Assembly (NCBI GenBank): GCA_000158135.1 | Contig: DS999531.1 | Coordinates: 1,529,774-1,574,773, forward strand | DNA: 45,000 nucleotides | DNA from: Rhodobacteraceae bacterium KLH11 | Lineage (GTDB): Bacteria; Pseudomonadota; Alphaproteobacteria; Rhodobacterales; Rhodobacteraceae | Direction of reading: 5' to 3' | Shown: positions 1 through 7,992 of the stretch, in pieces | Layout of the letters: the number at the start of each line of letters is the position of its first letter | How positions within the stretch are numbered: the stretch's first letter is position 1 | Program-made: the position numbers and the translations under genes | The notes under the pieces: model-generated | Told to the model about the DNA's origin: nothing | The model's database searches: none | Seen by the model: only the letters and a program-made list of their open reading frames with translations

Positions 1-74
1 GTACGACGTGCTGACAGATGGCTTTCTTCAATCAACCGAATGATCTCCAACTTCTCAGATGCAGAGTATCTCAT
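1..74 (-). CDS. IS3-family transposase OrfB, N-terminal fragment
   Basis: Only the first ~25 codons of orfB are inside the window, identical in sense to the start of the full orfB at 1759. The ATG overlaps the stop of orfA in an ATGA arrangement. The protein would be the DDE integrase-domain half of the transposase; the catalytic part is outside the window. Confidence 0.8.
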   Translation of the reverse strand, partial: MRYSASEKLEIIRLIEESHLSARR

Positions 75-436
75 TCGTGGTCGTCCCCATTGCCGGTCAT
101 GCTTTTTTTGAGCAAGCGCAGTTCGAGAGTTTGTTCCGCAACAACCTCTTTCAGATCGCGAGCTTCGCGCCGCAGGTCCTTGACCTCGTCGGTTGTCGCT
201 GCACGTGCTGTGTCACCGGCAAGCCGCTTCTTCCCGGCTTCCATGAAGTCCTTCGACCATTTGTAGTAAACACCTTGGGAAATCCCCTCACGGCGGCACA
301 GCTCTGCAATGCTGTCTTCTCCGCGAAGGCCATCCAGAACGATCCGGATCTTCTCTTCGGCTGAGTACTGTTTGCGTGTCGCCCGCTTGATGTCTTTGAC
401 GATCTTCTCGCCGGGGCTCTTACTTGTCTTTCTCAT
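71..436 (-). CDS. IS3-family transposase OrfA (copy A)
   Basis: A 121-residue DNA-binding subunit of an IS3-family transposase. It has an N-terminal helix-turn-helix (SAEEKIRIVLDG, then the recognition helix in SIAELCRREGIS) and a C-terminal Leu/Arg-rich coiled coil. The start at 436 is chosen because GAGGAG lies about 7 bases upstream; a longer in-frame ORF would begin in the inner terminal repeat. Apart from two residues near the N-terminus it matches the copy at 1397-1762. OrfA and OrfB normally act together on the element's own inverted repeats. The gene is intact. Confidence 0.85.
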   Translation of the reverse strand: MRKTSKSPGEKIVKDIKRATRKQYSAEEKIRIVLDGLRGEDSIAELCRREGISQGVYYKWSKDFMEAGKKRLAGDTARAATTDEVKDLRREARDLKEVVAEQTLELRLLKKSMTGNGDDHE

Positions 437-522
437 CGTCCACTCCTCAGTGGTTACGATGAGCCAAGAACACTCTCTTATCAAATACCGCTATTTCGAC
501 CCAAAGGCGCTGACGTCAGACA

Positions 523-1055
523 CGCGGGATACATACGACTGGATGGACCATCCTGGCGCTAGAACCCTAATCGGTATTCGAAACGCGCGACATCACAATC
601 TTGGATCACGGATTCGCGGTTTCGTTTCCATGGCTTTCAGAGGGCAAATCAGCAGTACTCAAAGTTACTGGATCGTAGCTTATCAGCCGGAAAGCCAAAG
701 CAGTCTGCCACACTATCTACCGGATCTTGTCGAGTTTTTGGAACACAAGGACAACCGACTTTCGAAGAAACGGGCTTCTGAAATTTTGGACTATTTACAG
801 GTCCGCGAGACTGTCGATCACTTCAAGTCTCGGGGTATCGAACCAACAAATCTGTTCTTCAATTTAATGCCAATAATCAGCAATGGAGCCAAAATAGCCA
901 TCGATGAGATGCGATCTGACTTAGAGCTTCTATCTTACGATGGAGAGGTCTATCTGGATCATTTTCCCTCGATTGACTACATCGACATGGCTTCTGGATT
1001 GTATGGCTGTCTGCCCTCGACACTTGCAGGTAAGCCCTACGGAGATCCTTCGTGA
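523..1055 (+). pseudogene. 3' fragment of an unknown gene, cut by IS copy A
   Basis: An open frame runs from the IS edge at 522 to a TGA at 1053-1055 and reads about 177 residues with no start of its own; the frame extends artificially back into the IS. The sequence is hydrophilic, with charged stretches (FLEHKDNRLSKKRASEIL) and an acidic C-terminal half. I recognise no family. Being open from the IS junction to a normal stop, it is best read as the C-terminal part of a gene interrupted by the element. The 255 bases that follow are AT-rich and hold nothing I can name. Confidence 0.45.
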
Positions 1056-1310
1056 AATGGTTCTCCACAAACGGACACACTGGCACTACATCTCACGGTT
1101 GCTGTGCCTGCTCTTGCAGGTGCCAATCGCTCGAAGTTGCTGCCTCTTGATCAGCATTTGGCATGCTGGTTGAAATGTATGTCAAACAGCAATTATCTAG
1201 GTTTGAGCAGAGGGAAATGTAAGTTGACCCTAGATAAACCCCTTAATTAATTGATTTAATTTTGACATTTCCTAAGCCGTGAATCTATGGCTAACTCAAC
1301 TTTTGCAATT

Positions 1311-1334
1311 TGTCTGACGTCAGCGCCTTTGGGT
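1311..1334. repeat. Left terminal inverted repeat of IS copy B
   Basis: It starts TGTCTGACGTCAG and runs into CTTTGG. The reverse complement of 2790-2813 starts TGTCCGTCGTCAG and runs into TTTTGG, so about three quarters of the positions agree. A subterminal repeat follows at 1353-1375 (TAAGAGAGTGTTCTTGGCTC). Confidence 0.6.
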
Positions 1335-1396
1335 CGAAATAGCGGTATTTGATAAGAGAGTGTTCTTGGCTCATCGTAACCACTGAGGAGTGGACG

Positions 1397-1762
1397 ATGA
1401 GAAAGACAAATAGGAGCCCCGGCGAGAAGATCGTCAAAGACATCAAGCGGGCGACACGCAAACAGTACTCAGCCGAAGAGAAGATCCGGATCGTTCTGGA
1501 TGGCCTTCGCGGAGAAGACAGCATTGCAGAGCTGTGCCGCCGTGAGGGGATTTCCCAAGGTGTTTACTACAAATGGTCGAAGGACTTCATGGAAGCCGGG
1601 AAGAAGCGGCTTGCCGGTGACACAGCACGTGCAGCGACAACCGACGAGGTCAAGGACCTGCGGCGCGAAGCTCGCGATCTGAAAGAGGTTGTTGCGGAAC
1701 AAACTCTCGAACTGCGCTTGCTCAAAAAAAGCATGACCGGCAATGGGGACGACCACGAATGA
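1397..1762 (+). CDS. IS3-family transposase OrfA (copy B)
   Basis: A 121-residue DNA-binding subunit with an N-terminal helix-turn-helix and a C-terminal leucine-rich helix (LELRLLKKSM) that probably mediates contact with OrfB. The ATG at 1397 follows a GAGGAG about 7 bases upstream. The stop TGA at 1760-1762 overlaps the orfB ATG at 1759, so orfB can be translated by coupled re-initiation; many IS3 elements instead make an OrfAB fusion by -1 frameshifting, which would need a slippery site. A run of A (CTCAAAAAAAGC, near 1722-1733) could serve for that. Confidence 0.88.
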   Translation: MRKTNRSPGEKIVKDIKRATRKQYSAEEKIRIVLDGLRGEDSIAELCRREGISQGVYYKWSKDFMEAGKKRLAGDTARAATTDEVKDLRREARDLKEVVAEQTLELRLLKKSMTGNGDDHE

Positions 1763-2739
1763 GATACTCTGCATCTGAGAAGTTGGAGATCATTCGGTTG
1801 ATTGAAGAAAGCCATCTGTCAGCACGTCGTACATTGGCCAAACTGGGTATCCCTCGCACCACATTCTACCGATGGTACGACCGATACCTGCAGCGCGGAG
1901 AGGCTGGCCTTGAGGATCGGTCTCCCAAGCCAAAGCATGTCTGGAACCGCGTTCCTGACGAGGTGAAGCGCAAGGTCGTCAGCTTCGCCTTGAAGGAAAC
2001 AGAGCTGTCACCCCGCGAGTTGGCGGTGACGTTCACAGACCAAGAACGGTACTTTGTATCGGAATCCACAGTGTATCGCACGCTCAAGGCACATGACCTG
2101 ATCACCAGCCCTGCGTTCATTGTGCTGAAAGCCGCAAATGAGTTCGAGCATAAGACAACGGCCATCAACCAGCTTTGGCAGACCGACTTTACCTATCTCA
2201 AGGTTCTGGGGTGGGGCTGGTTTTATCTCAGCACGATCCTGGACGATTACAGCCGCTACATCATCTCGTGGAAGCTCTGCACGAACATGCGGGCTGAGGA
2301 TGTGACAGACACCCTCAATTTGGCCTTGCAGGCATCTGGCTGTGATCAGGTCCATGTCGTCCACAAACCGCGCCTGCTGAGCGATAATGGGTCCAGCTAT
2401 GTCTCTGGTGACCTCGCTGAATGGCTGCGAGACAAAGGCATGAAGCACTCACGCGGTGCGCCATATCACCCTCAGACACAAGGTAAAATCGAACGATGGC
2501 ATCAAACCTTGAAGAACCGGATCTTGCTGGAAAACTACTTCCTACCAGGCGATCTCGAAGCCCAAATCGAAGCCTTCGTCGATCACTACAATCACCAGCG
2601 CTACCACGAGAGCCTGAGCAACGTCACACCCGCCGACGTCTACTTTGGGCGTGACCAAGCCATTCTGGAACAACGAAAAAGGATCAAACAGAAGACGTTC
2701 GAAGCGCGACGCTTGCATCACAGCCAACGCGCAGCATAA
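1759..2739 (+). CDS. IS3-family transposase OrfB, DDE integrase domain
   Basis: A 326-residue transposase. The N-terminus has an HTH (residues about 18-45, with IPRTTFYRWYDRY) followed by a typical HTH_21 region. The rve integrase core carries the catalytic triad: D143 in QTDFTYL, D209 in LLSDNGSSY and E245 in QGKIERWHQ. The D209-E245 spacing of 35 residues is the IS3/retroviral signature. The gene is full length with no frameshift, so this copy could be active. orfA lies directly upstream. Confidence 0.92.
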   Translation: MRYSASEKLEIIRLIEESHLSARRTLAKLGIPRTTFYRWYDRYLQRGEAGLEDRSPKPKHVWNRVPDEVKRKVVSFALKETELSPRELAVTFTDQERYFVSESTVYRTLKAHDLITSPAFIVLKAANEFEHKTTAINQLWQTDFTYLKVLGWGWFYLSTILDDYSRYIISWKLCTNMRAEDVTDTLNLALQASGCDQVHVVHKPRLLSDNGSSYVSGDLAEWLRDKGMKHSRGAPYHPQTQGKIERWHQTLKNRILLENYFLPGDLEAQIEAFVDHYNHQRYHESLSNVTPADVYFGRDQAILEQRKRIKQKTFEARRLHHSQRAA

Positions 2740-2789
2740 TCAAACCGACCAGATGAGCCAAACACTCTCTTAGTTTACGCTGCTCCTGG

Positions 2790-2813
2790 TTCCAAAAACT
2801 CTGACGACGGACA
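2790..2813. repeat. Right terminal inverted repeat of IS copy B
   Basis: It ends CTGACGACGGACA. Its reverse complement matches the left end in the TGTC, CGTCAG and TTTGG blocks. It is preceded by an inner repeat (GCCAAACACTCTCTTA, ending at 2772) that pairs with 1353-1375. The next bases, from 2814, encode Tyr-Ala-His-Arg of the interrupted host gene. Confidence 0.55.
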
Positions 2814-3453
2814 CTATGCACATCGGCCAGACTGGTATCTGAGCATTGAGCCCGGTCGTGATGTAGTCGAACTGCCCATAGAGGGCGATTGGGACATCAA
2901 CGGGTGGGATATTCGTAAAGCGCTTGGTTTGTTGATCAAACCTAACCCTGTGATGCTGGAATGGTTATCCAGTCCTATCAGGTACAGATGGAATGATGCG
3001 CTATGTGAAAAGCTGATTGCCTTCGCAGCCAAGACGACCTTCGGCGAAGCCTGTCTGCACCACTATCGCAACCTGGCACAGAAACAGTGGGACAGGCATG
3101 TTGGTGAGAGCCAGGAGGTAAGCTTCAAAACGTATTTCTACATACTGAGGCCCGCCTTGGCGATCTCGTGGATCAGACAGATACCCGACACGCCACCGCC
3201 GATGAACCTGCATGATCTCATTAAAGATCAGGACCTGGCACCCGACCTAGTGGGGCATATTGACAGACTTTTGGTGTTAAAAAGCAAAACCAAGGAAATG
3301 GGCCGTGGACAACGCATAGCGATCGTTGACGATTTCATACAAGATCAAATGGCATGGGCAGCTGTGGTGAAAAAGAACGAAGATCGCCACGACCTCATGG
3401 CCGAGGGGAATAATTTGCTGAGGCACATCGTTAAGAAATTTGCCGAGGTTTGA
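2814..3453 (+). pseudogene. YcgL-type nucleotidyltransferase (Nuc-transf family), 5' truncated by IS
   Basis: The frame open from the IS edge reads YAHRPDWYLSIEPGRDVVEL, then INGWDIRKALGLLIKPNPV and LEWLSSPIRY, a pattern I recognise from predicted nucleotidyltransferases of the YcgL family (also found with RNA ligases). The remaining ~210 residues cover the middle and C-terminal part. The N-terminal half with the GS...DxD nucleotide-binding motif is missing and is not found left of the IS in this window. The fragment has an internal ATG at 2929 but lacks the catalytic motif, so it is almost certainly dead. Loss of the 5' part fits a rearrangement between the two inverted IS copies. Confidence 0.7.
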
Positions 3454-3970
3454 AATGCCAATATCGAAGGCATGTGACAGCAGATCGGGCGTTCAACGAG
3501 AGACCGGTGCATATAACACCCGAACTACGATGTGCAGGGGCTTTCTGCTATAATTTTTTTCAAGAAATCAAAACCGGACCCTAGTGCAGCGTGCGGTGAA
3601 GGTTCCAAAGGAGCCCATCCTGTGAATTCGAAATTCTCGCTGCGCGCTCGCAGTATAGATTTTGTCGCGTGTGCGTCATCATGAGCTCGGCAATGCGGCG
3701 TAACAAGCGGCCAAAGTCGATAGCACCGCGCTATCTTGGTGTCGAGTTGGAACATGCTCTGAACATTGCTGAACGGATCGACATCTGAGCCACTTTGGCG
3801 AACGGTGCGGCGGTTTGCCATACCAGAGAGGTCGTACCTGCTCAATGCGGCGTTGGACGGCAGTGAGCCCTGAGATCCAAAGGCTGTGGGCAGATCGAAC
3901 GAGTGTGAAGCATGTCTATCCTAAATGAAAAAAACGGTCCATATGACCAAAGCAAACGATTGGGCCGAGA
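3454..3970. other. Intergenic stretch with decayed gene remnants
   Basis: No convincing intact gene. The only recognisable trace is a possible integrase tail near 3681-3788. A long open frame on the minus strand (3525-3845) has atypical composition, no ribosome-binding site and no recognisable motif, and is treated as chance. Confidence 0.5.
3681..3788 (+). pseudogene. Degenerate 3' end of a tyrosine recombinase/integrase
   Basis: The last codons read PRYLGVELEHALNIAERIDI and stop at 3786-3788. From memory this resembles the C-terminal tail of a group of tyrosine integrases, in which a GH-x-K-x-x-ST-x-RYLGVE segment carries the catalytic Tyr and the protein ends soon after with an A-E-x-I/T-[DE]-I type tail. 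In another frame, directly upstream, the bases read Lys-Val-Asp-Ser-Thr, as expected before RYLG, so a small deletion has shifted the frame. Everything further upstream is unrecognisable. It is a relic at most, but it fits an old integration site beside the IS elements. Confidence 0.35.
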
Positions 3971-5407
3971 TCAGTCGACTGTGCTCACCGCGTTGTAAAG
4001 TCGGCGAAACAGTTCCAATCTGTCGTGCAGTGCGTTGGGATCAACGGGTTCGAACCTGTCCGTTGTTTCGGGCTGAAACGCCAGATCGGCAAGCTCAAAA
4101 GCACCTACACCACAGGCTGCCAGCCGGGCCGCGCCATAGGCGGGGCCAGAATCCGATCCCTTTGAACGTATCACTGGCTTCCCTGTCACCGTTGCTATCA
4201 GGCCCAGCAAGAGGTTCGATTGACTGCCTCCTCCGATGGCCGCCAGTTCCGGTAAATCATCGATCGTGTCTCCGAAACTCTGCGTGGCATCGGCAAAGCA
4301 AAACGCGATTGCCTCCACTACGGAACGGCAGATGTCCGCGCGTGTTGTTGAATCCTCAAGACCAAAGAAACAGGCCCGAATATGTGGATCACCGAGGGGG
4401 CTGCGCTCACCAGTCAAATACGGCAGGAAAACCGGCACGCGATCACCATTGACCGTTTCCGCAAGCGCAACAACTTCGGCAGCCGACAGACCCAGTTGAC
4501 CGCCAATCCATGAAATCGGCCTTGCACCGTTCAGCATCGCCGCCATTTGATACCAACGATCGGGAAGTGTGTGCGCAAAAGCATGCACATAGCGTTCAGG
4601 ATTGGGCTTGTACCTGTGATCAGCCACGAACAGCTGGCCAGATGTCCCCAGAGAAATGAACCCGCGGCCCGGTTCGGTGGCACCCAGTGACACCGCCCCT
4701 GTTGCAGCATCTCCGCCACCGGCCACGACAGGAACGCCTGGTTTCAAACCGGTTTCTTTCGCGGCTTCCGCAGTCACAGTCCCAACGGGATCGTGGCCAT
4801 CAAAAATCTGTGGCAACCAGTCAAGCACCACATCAGTGGCTTCGGCAATACCATCATGCCAGCTGCGTGAAGCCTGATCGAGCCACATTGTCCCGGCGGC
4901 ATCGGACGTGTCGGTTGCCAACTCTCCGTGCAGACACAGGCCGATATAGTCTTTGGGCAGCAAAATATGAGCAAGTCGGGCGTAATCTGCCGGTTCATGT
5001 TTCTTGAGCCATGAAATCTTGGGCGCCGTAAATCCCGGCAAGGGAAGGACGCCAGAGATTTGACCGATCTGCGGCTGGGCGACGCGCAATTCATCGCACT
5101 CATGTACCGATCTGCTGTCATTCCACAGGATCGCCGGGCGGATCGGGCGCAGATCACGGTCCAGCAAAACAGCCCCATGCATTTGGCCTGACAAGCCGAT
5201 GGCTTTCACCTCGGACAGTGTGATTTGCCGAGCAAGCCGGTTCAATGCATCGCAAGTCGCCTGCCACCAAATATCCGGGTGCTGCTCTGACCAACCCGGC
5301 TGCGGCGATGACGTTTCGATCCCTACTGAAGACGCTGCAAGAATTCCGTCAGTATCCGCACAGACAAGCTTGACCGCTGACGTACCGATATCGATCCCCA
5401 GATACAT
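3971..5407 (-). CDS. xylB: Xylulokinase
   Basis: An FGGY-family sugar kinase of 478 residues that phosphorylates D-xylulose with ATP (EC 2.7.1.17). The N-terminal phosphate-binding motif GIDIGTSAVK is at residues 4-13, the substrate loop SGQMHG at 73-78, and the catalytic Asp in AGGGDAATG falls at residue 233, the same number as in E. coli XylB. The glycine-rich IGGGSQSN motif lies in the C-terminal domain. The ATG at 5407 is preceded by AAGGGA about 8 bases upstream; an extension to 5470 would lack a site. xylB is divergent from the LacI-type regulator with a candidate operator in between. In Rhodobacter sphaeroides xylB lies downstream of mtlK in the same operon, so the order differs here. 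Confidence 0.93.
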   Translation of the reverse strand: MYLGIDIGTSAVKLVCADTDGILAASSVGIETSSPQPGWSEQHPDIWWQATCDALNRLARQITLSEVKAIGLSGQMHGAVLLDRDLRPIRPAILWNDSRSVHECDELRVAQPQIGQISGVLPLPGFTAPKISWLKKHEPADYARLAHILLPKDYIGLCLHGELATDTSDAAGTMWLDQASRSWHDGIAEATDVVLDWLPQIFDGHDPVGTVTAEAAKETGLKPGVPVVAGGGDAATGAVSLGATEPGRGFISLGTSGQLFVADHRYKPNPERYVHAFAHTLPDRWYQMAAMLNGARPISWIGGQLGLSAAEVVALAETVNGDRVPVFLPYLTGERSPLGDPHIRACFFGLEDSTTRADICRSVVEAIAFCFADATQSFGDTIDDLPELAAIGGGSQSNLLLGLIATVTGKPVIRSKGSDSGPAYGAARLAACGVGAFELADLAFQPETTDRFEPVDPNALHDRLELFRRLYNAVSTVD

Positions 5408-5456
5408 TGAAATCCCTTGCCTGAACAAGCGCCGGGAACTTATCCGGCTATTGATT

Positions 5457-5472
5457 TTTAGCGCGCGCAAAG
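5457..5472. promoter_or_regulatory. Candidate LacI-type operator (xylB/regulator intergenic region)
   Basis: TTTAGCGCGCGCAAAG is a near-palindrome with the CpG-containing centre typical of LacI-family operators. It matches the palindrome before smoE (6561-6576) at 13 of 16 positions. It lies 50 bases upstream of the xylB start and 55 upstream of the regulator start, so it could control both. Confidence 0.6.
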
Positions 5473-5526
5473 AATATGTAAAAGTAAGACAAGATCAAGG
5501 CGGCTGAGATCCGCAGGCAGACTGGC

Positions 5527-6552
5527 ATGACAAAAATCAAGAATATGGAAGAATTTGCAGCCCTCAGCGGGATCTCGCGGCCAACGGTGTCCAAGTACTT
5601 CCACGACCCCGACAGCGTTCGTCCGACGACAAGGGCTCGTATTGAAGAGGCGCTTGAGCGGTTTGATTATCGTCCGAATATCTATGCTGTGAACCAGAAC
5701 CGGAAGTTGACCAAGAATATCGGTATCGTCGTGCCCTATCTGGCCGATCCGTTCTTTGCTGAAATCGCGCGGTATCTGGAACAAAGTTGTATCGCAGCGG
5801 GGTACCGGCCTTTTTTGTTCAGTTCGCATGGCGAGCAAAAGCTGGAAAATGACATATTGGATGGGTTGCAATCCATGAAGCCCGCCGGGGTTTTGTTGGC
5901 GCCGTTGGGACGGATTTCAGACCGTGCAGCGATCGAAAAATTCTGTGCTGATGTGCCGACTGTATTATTTGACAGTAACCTCGATGGCCTCGGAGCAGCG
6001 TTTGTTGGTTCGGACAATTTCAGCTTCGTTTCGCAGACCGTCGAGTACATGACCCGAACGGGCGAGCCTCCGTCCTTTTTCGAAATGCGCACGCCAGCAA
6101 ACCCGAACGCAAATAGACGGAGAAAGGCCTATGTCGCTGTGATGGAACGCCTTGGTTTCGAGCCGCATATCATCAAAGTCGATGGCAAAGGATGGGCTTT
6201 TGAAGAAATCGGACACCGAGGCGCTATGAAGGTTCTGGAAGAACGTGGTTTGAAGACGGATTCCGTTCTGTGCAGCAATGATCGGTTGGCGATCGGCTTT
6301 CTTGCAGCCTGTTTCGAACTGGGGATTCGGGTCGGCCGGACAGACGAATGCACTCTGCGCGTCGCTTCAAATGATGATCATCCGTTCGCAAAATTCACAT
6401 GCCCGTCTCTGACAACAGCTGCGCATGACTACGACAATGTCGCTGGGCGAAGTGTCGAAACTCTTTTTGAGCTCATTGAAAATGAAGGGAAATTAAACTC
6501 CCGAACCGAAACACTGTTTCCCGCGCGACTTGTTTTGAGAGACTCTGCGTAG
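5527..6552 (+). CDS. LacI-family transcriptional regulator of the polyol regulon
   Basis: A 341-residue repressor. The N-terminal helix-turn-helix and hinge are clear (NMEEFAALSGISRPTVSKYF at about residues 6-25, with a hinge near RFDYRPN). A periplasmic-binding-protein-like effector domain follows (IGIVVPYLADPFFAEIARYLE onward). The effector is presumably a polyol or its keto product. The gene lies between divergent xylB and the smo-mtlK operon, each with a matching palindrome upstream, which makes it the likely local repressor. The ATG at 5527 has only a weak Shine-Dalgarno; the Met at codon 7 would cut into the HTH, so the first ATG is preferred. Confidence 0.88.
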   Translation: MTKIKNMEEFAALSGISRPTVSKYFHDPDSVRPTTRARIEEALERFDYRPNIYAVNQNRKLTKNIGIVVPYLADPFFAEIARYLEQSCIAAGYRPFLFSSHGEQKLENDILDGLQSMKPAGVLLAPLGRISDRAAIEKFCADVPTVLFDSNLDGLGAAFVGSDNFSFVSQTVEYMTRTGEPPSFFEMRTPANPNANRRRKAYVAVMERLGFEPHIIKVDGKGWAFEEIGHRGAMKVLEERGLKTDSVLCSNDRLAIGFLAACFELGIRVGRTDECTLRVASNDDHPFAKFTCPSLTTAAHDYDNVAGRSVETLFELIENEGKLNSRTETLFPARLVLRDSA

Positions 6553-6560
6553 TTCTATGT

Positions 6561-6576
6561 CTTAACGCGCGTAAAG
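6561..6576. promoter_or_regulatory. Candidate LacI-type operator upstream of smoE
   Basis: CTTAACGCGCGTAAAG is a palindrome broken at only one pair (reverse complement CTTTACGCGCGTTAAG). It starts 9 bases after the regulator stop codon and lies 71 bases before the smoE start. A possible promoter follows: TTGACG at 6583-6588 and TACCTT at 6607-6612, 18 bases apart. That layout suits repression of the transporter operon. Confidence 0.65.
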
Positions 6577-6646
6577 TTTTTATTGACGGCGCGACAAGTT
6601 ATACCCTACCTTCTCTGCACGACATCCAAGCTCAGGGAGGACAGGG

Positions 6647-7951
6647 ATGTATTTGAGAAACGCACTTCGTGCGGCGACTGCTATGACTTTCGTCGCCACG
6701 GCAGCGGCCCATGCGCAATCCATTACAATCGCGACCGTGAACAACGGCGACATGATCCGGATGCAGGGCTATACCGACAAATTCACCGAAGCGACCGGCA
6801 TCGATGTGGAATGGGTGACGCTGGAAGAAAATGTGCTGCGTCAGCGCGTGACCACCGACATCACCACCAAGGGCGGCCAGTTCGATATCATGACCATCGG
6901 CATGTATGAGACGCCGATCTGGGGTGCAAATGGTTGGCTGGTGCCGCTGGATGGTTTGTCGGCAGAGTACGACGTTGATGACATCCTGCCCGCAATGCGC
7001 AACGGCCTGAGCAATGACGGCACGCTATATGCGGCACCATTCTATGGCGAAAGCTCGATGGTGATGTACCGCACCGACCTGATGGAAAAGGCCGGTCTTG
7101 AAATGCCTGACGCACCGACCTGGCAATTTATCCGCGAAGCAGCGGCCGCAATGACGGATCGCGAAAACGACATCAATGGCATCTGCCTACGCGGCAAAGC
7201 TGGCTGGGGTGAAGGCGGCGCTTTCATCACCGTGACCGGAAACTCGTTTGGTGCACGCTGGTTCGACGAAGACTGGAAGCCCCAGTTCGATCAGCCCGAA
7301 TGGAATGAAGCGCTGACCTTCTTCGTCGACATGATGAATGAATCCGGCCCGGCAGGTTATGCCACCAACGGATTCAACGAGAATCTGTCGCTGTTCCAAC
7401 AAGGCAAATGCGGTATGTGGATCGATGCAACGGTTGCTGCATCGTTTGTGACCAATCCTGATGACTCGACCGTTGCGGACAAGGTTGGTTTTGCGCTAGC
7501 CCCGAACTCGGAAGGTGTCGACAAACGTTCCAACTGGCTTTGGGCTTGGGCGCTTGCCATTCCAGCGGGAACCGAGCAAGCGGACGCAGCCAAGCAGTTT
7601 ATCGAATGGGCAACGTCCAAGGACTATATCGAATTGGTCGCCGAAAGTGAGGGCTGGGCCAATGTCCCACCGGGAGCACGCACTTCGCTGTATGAGAACC
7701 CCAACTACCAAGAGGTTCCGTTCGCCAAAATGACGCTGGAGTCGATCCTGTCGGCTGATCCGAACAATCCGACTGTGAAACCTGTGCCTTATGTTGGCAT
7801 CCAGTTCGCAGCGATCCCGGAATTTGCAGGCATTGCCACACAGGTGAGCCAGGAGTTCTCGGCAGTTTACGCCGGACAGCAAACGGTAGAAGAAGCGCTT
7901 GAGAAAGCGCAAGCTTTCACCACAGAAGAAATGGAAGCCGCAGGCTACTGA
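6647..7951 (+). CDS. smoE: Sorbitol/mannitol ABC transporter, periplasmic binding protein
   Basis: A 434-residue family 1 extracellular solute-binding protein. Residues 1-23 are a signal peptide ending AHA, with the mature protein starting at about QSITIATVNNG. The body resembles SmoE/MtlE polyol binders (LEENVLRQRVTTDI, YGESSMVMYRTDLMEKAGL). It captures sorbitol, mannitol or related polyols in the periplasm and delivers them to SmoF-SmoG. The start is supported by GGGAGG 8 bases upstream. It heads the operon, and a strong hairpin follows its stop codon, as often seen when the binding protein is made in excess over the membrane parts. Confidence 0.92.
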   Translation: MYLRNALRAATAMTFVATAAAHAQSITIATVNNGDMIRMQGYTDKFTEATGIDVEWVTLEENVLRQRVTTDITTKGGQFDIMTIGMYETPIWGANGWLVPLDGLSAEYDVDDILPAMRNGLSNDGTLYAAPFYGESSMVMYRTDLMEKAGLEMPDAPTWQFIREAAAAMTDRENDINGICLRGKAGWGEGGAFITVTGNSFGARWFDEDWKPQFDQPEWNEALTFFVDMMNESGPAGYATNGFNENLSLFQQGKCGMWIDATVAASFVTNPDDSTVADKVGFALAPNSEGVDKRSNWLWAWALAIPAGTEQADAAKQFIEWATSKDYIELVAESEGWANVPPGARTSLYENPNYQEVPFAKMTLESILSADPNNPTVKPVPYVGIQFAAIPEFAGIATQVSQEFSAVYAGQQTVEEALEKAQAFTTEEMEAAGY

Positions 7952-7965
7952 GGTATCCCTCCCCG

Positions 7966-7992
7966 GCGGGTGGGTAAAGATTTGCCCCCCGC
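7966..7992 (+). promoter_or_regulatory. Intercistronic hairpin after smoE
   Basis: GCGGGTGGG (7966-7974) can pair with CCCCCCGC (7985-7992), giving an 8-bp GC stem with one bulged base and a 10-base loop. No T-run follows, so it is not a simple terminator. It probably protects the smoE mRNA 3' end or partly attenuates transcription into smoF. The smoE-smoF gap of 108 bp is the longest in the operon. Confidence 0.55.

Larger units (their letters stand above)
1..522 (-). mobile_element. IS3-family insertion sequence, copy A (cut by window edge)
   Basis: This is the inverted counterpart of the complete element at 1311-2813; positions p and q in the two copies add up to 1833. It holds the left terminus (at 522), all of orfA and the first codons of orfB; the rest lies left of the window. 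It differs from copy B by a few bases, for example two substitutions near the orfA start that change Ser-Lys to Asn-Arg. The identity of 481-522 with 1311-1352 shows that the element extends 42 bp beyond the obvious inner repeat at TAAGAGAG. Confidence 0.85.
1311..2813 (+). mobile_element. IS3-family insertion sequence, copy B (complete, about 1.5 kb)
   Basis: It carries orfA and orfB in the usual IS3 arrangement. The ends are placed at imperfect inverted repeats of about 24 bp that both begin TGTC (1311-1334 and 2790-2813). Three things support these outer ends over the inner TAAGAGAG repeats at 1353 and 2772: copy A shares 42 bp beyond the inner repeat; the outer ends match as an inverted pair; and the interrupted YcgL-type gene resumes recognisable similarity right after 2813. 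No target duplication is visible (aatt on the left, ctat on the right), which suggests that the flanks have been rearranged, probably by recombination between the two copies. Confidence 0.8.

Noticed and set aside
309..480. Plus-strand ORF through IS copy A leading into the hypothetical fragment
   Set aside because: It is the antisense of transposase orfA; only the part after the IS edge (522) can be host coding sequence.
1353..2772. IS3 element bounded by the TAAGAGAG inverted repeats
   Set aside because: Copy A stays identical for 42 bp beyond this repeat, and the interrupted YcgL-type gene resumes only after 2813, so the outer ends fit better.
3525..3845. Minus-strand ORF of 106 codons
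   Set aside because: No ribosome-binding site and no recognisable motif; it overlaps the integrase relic on the other strand.
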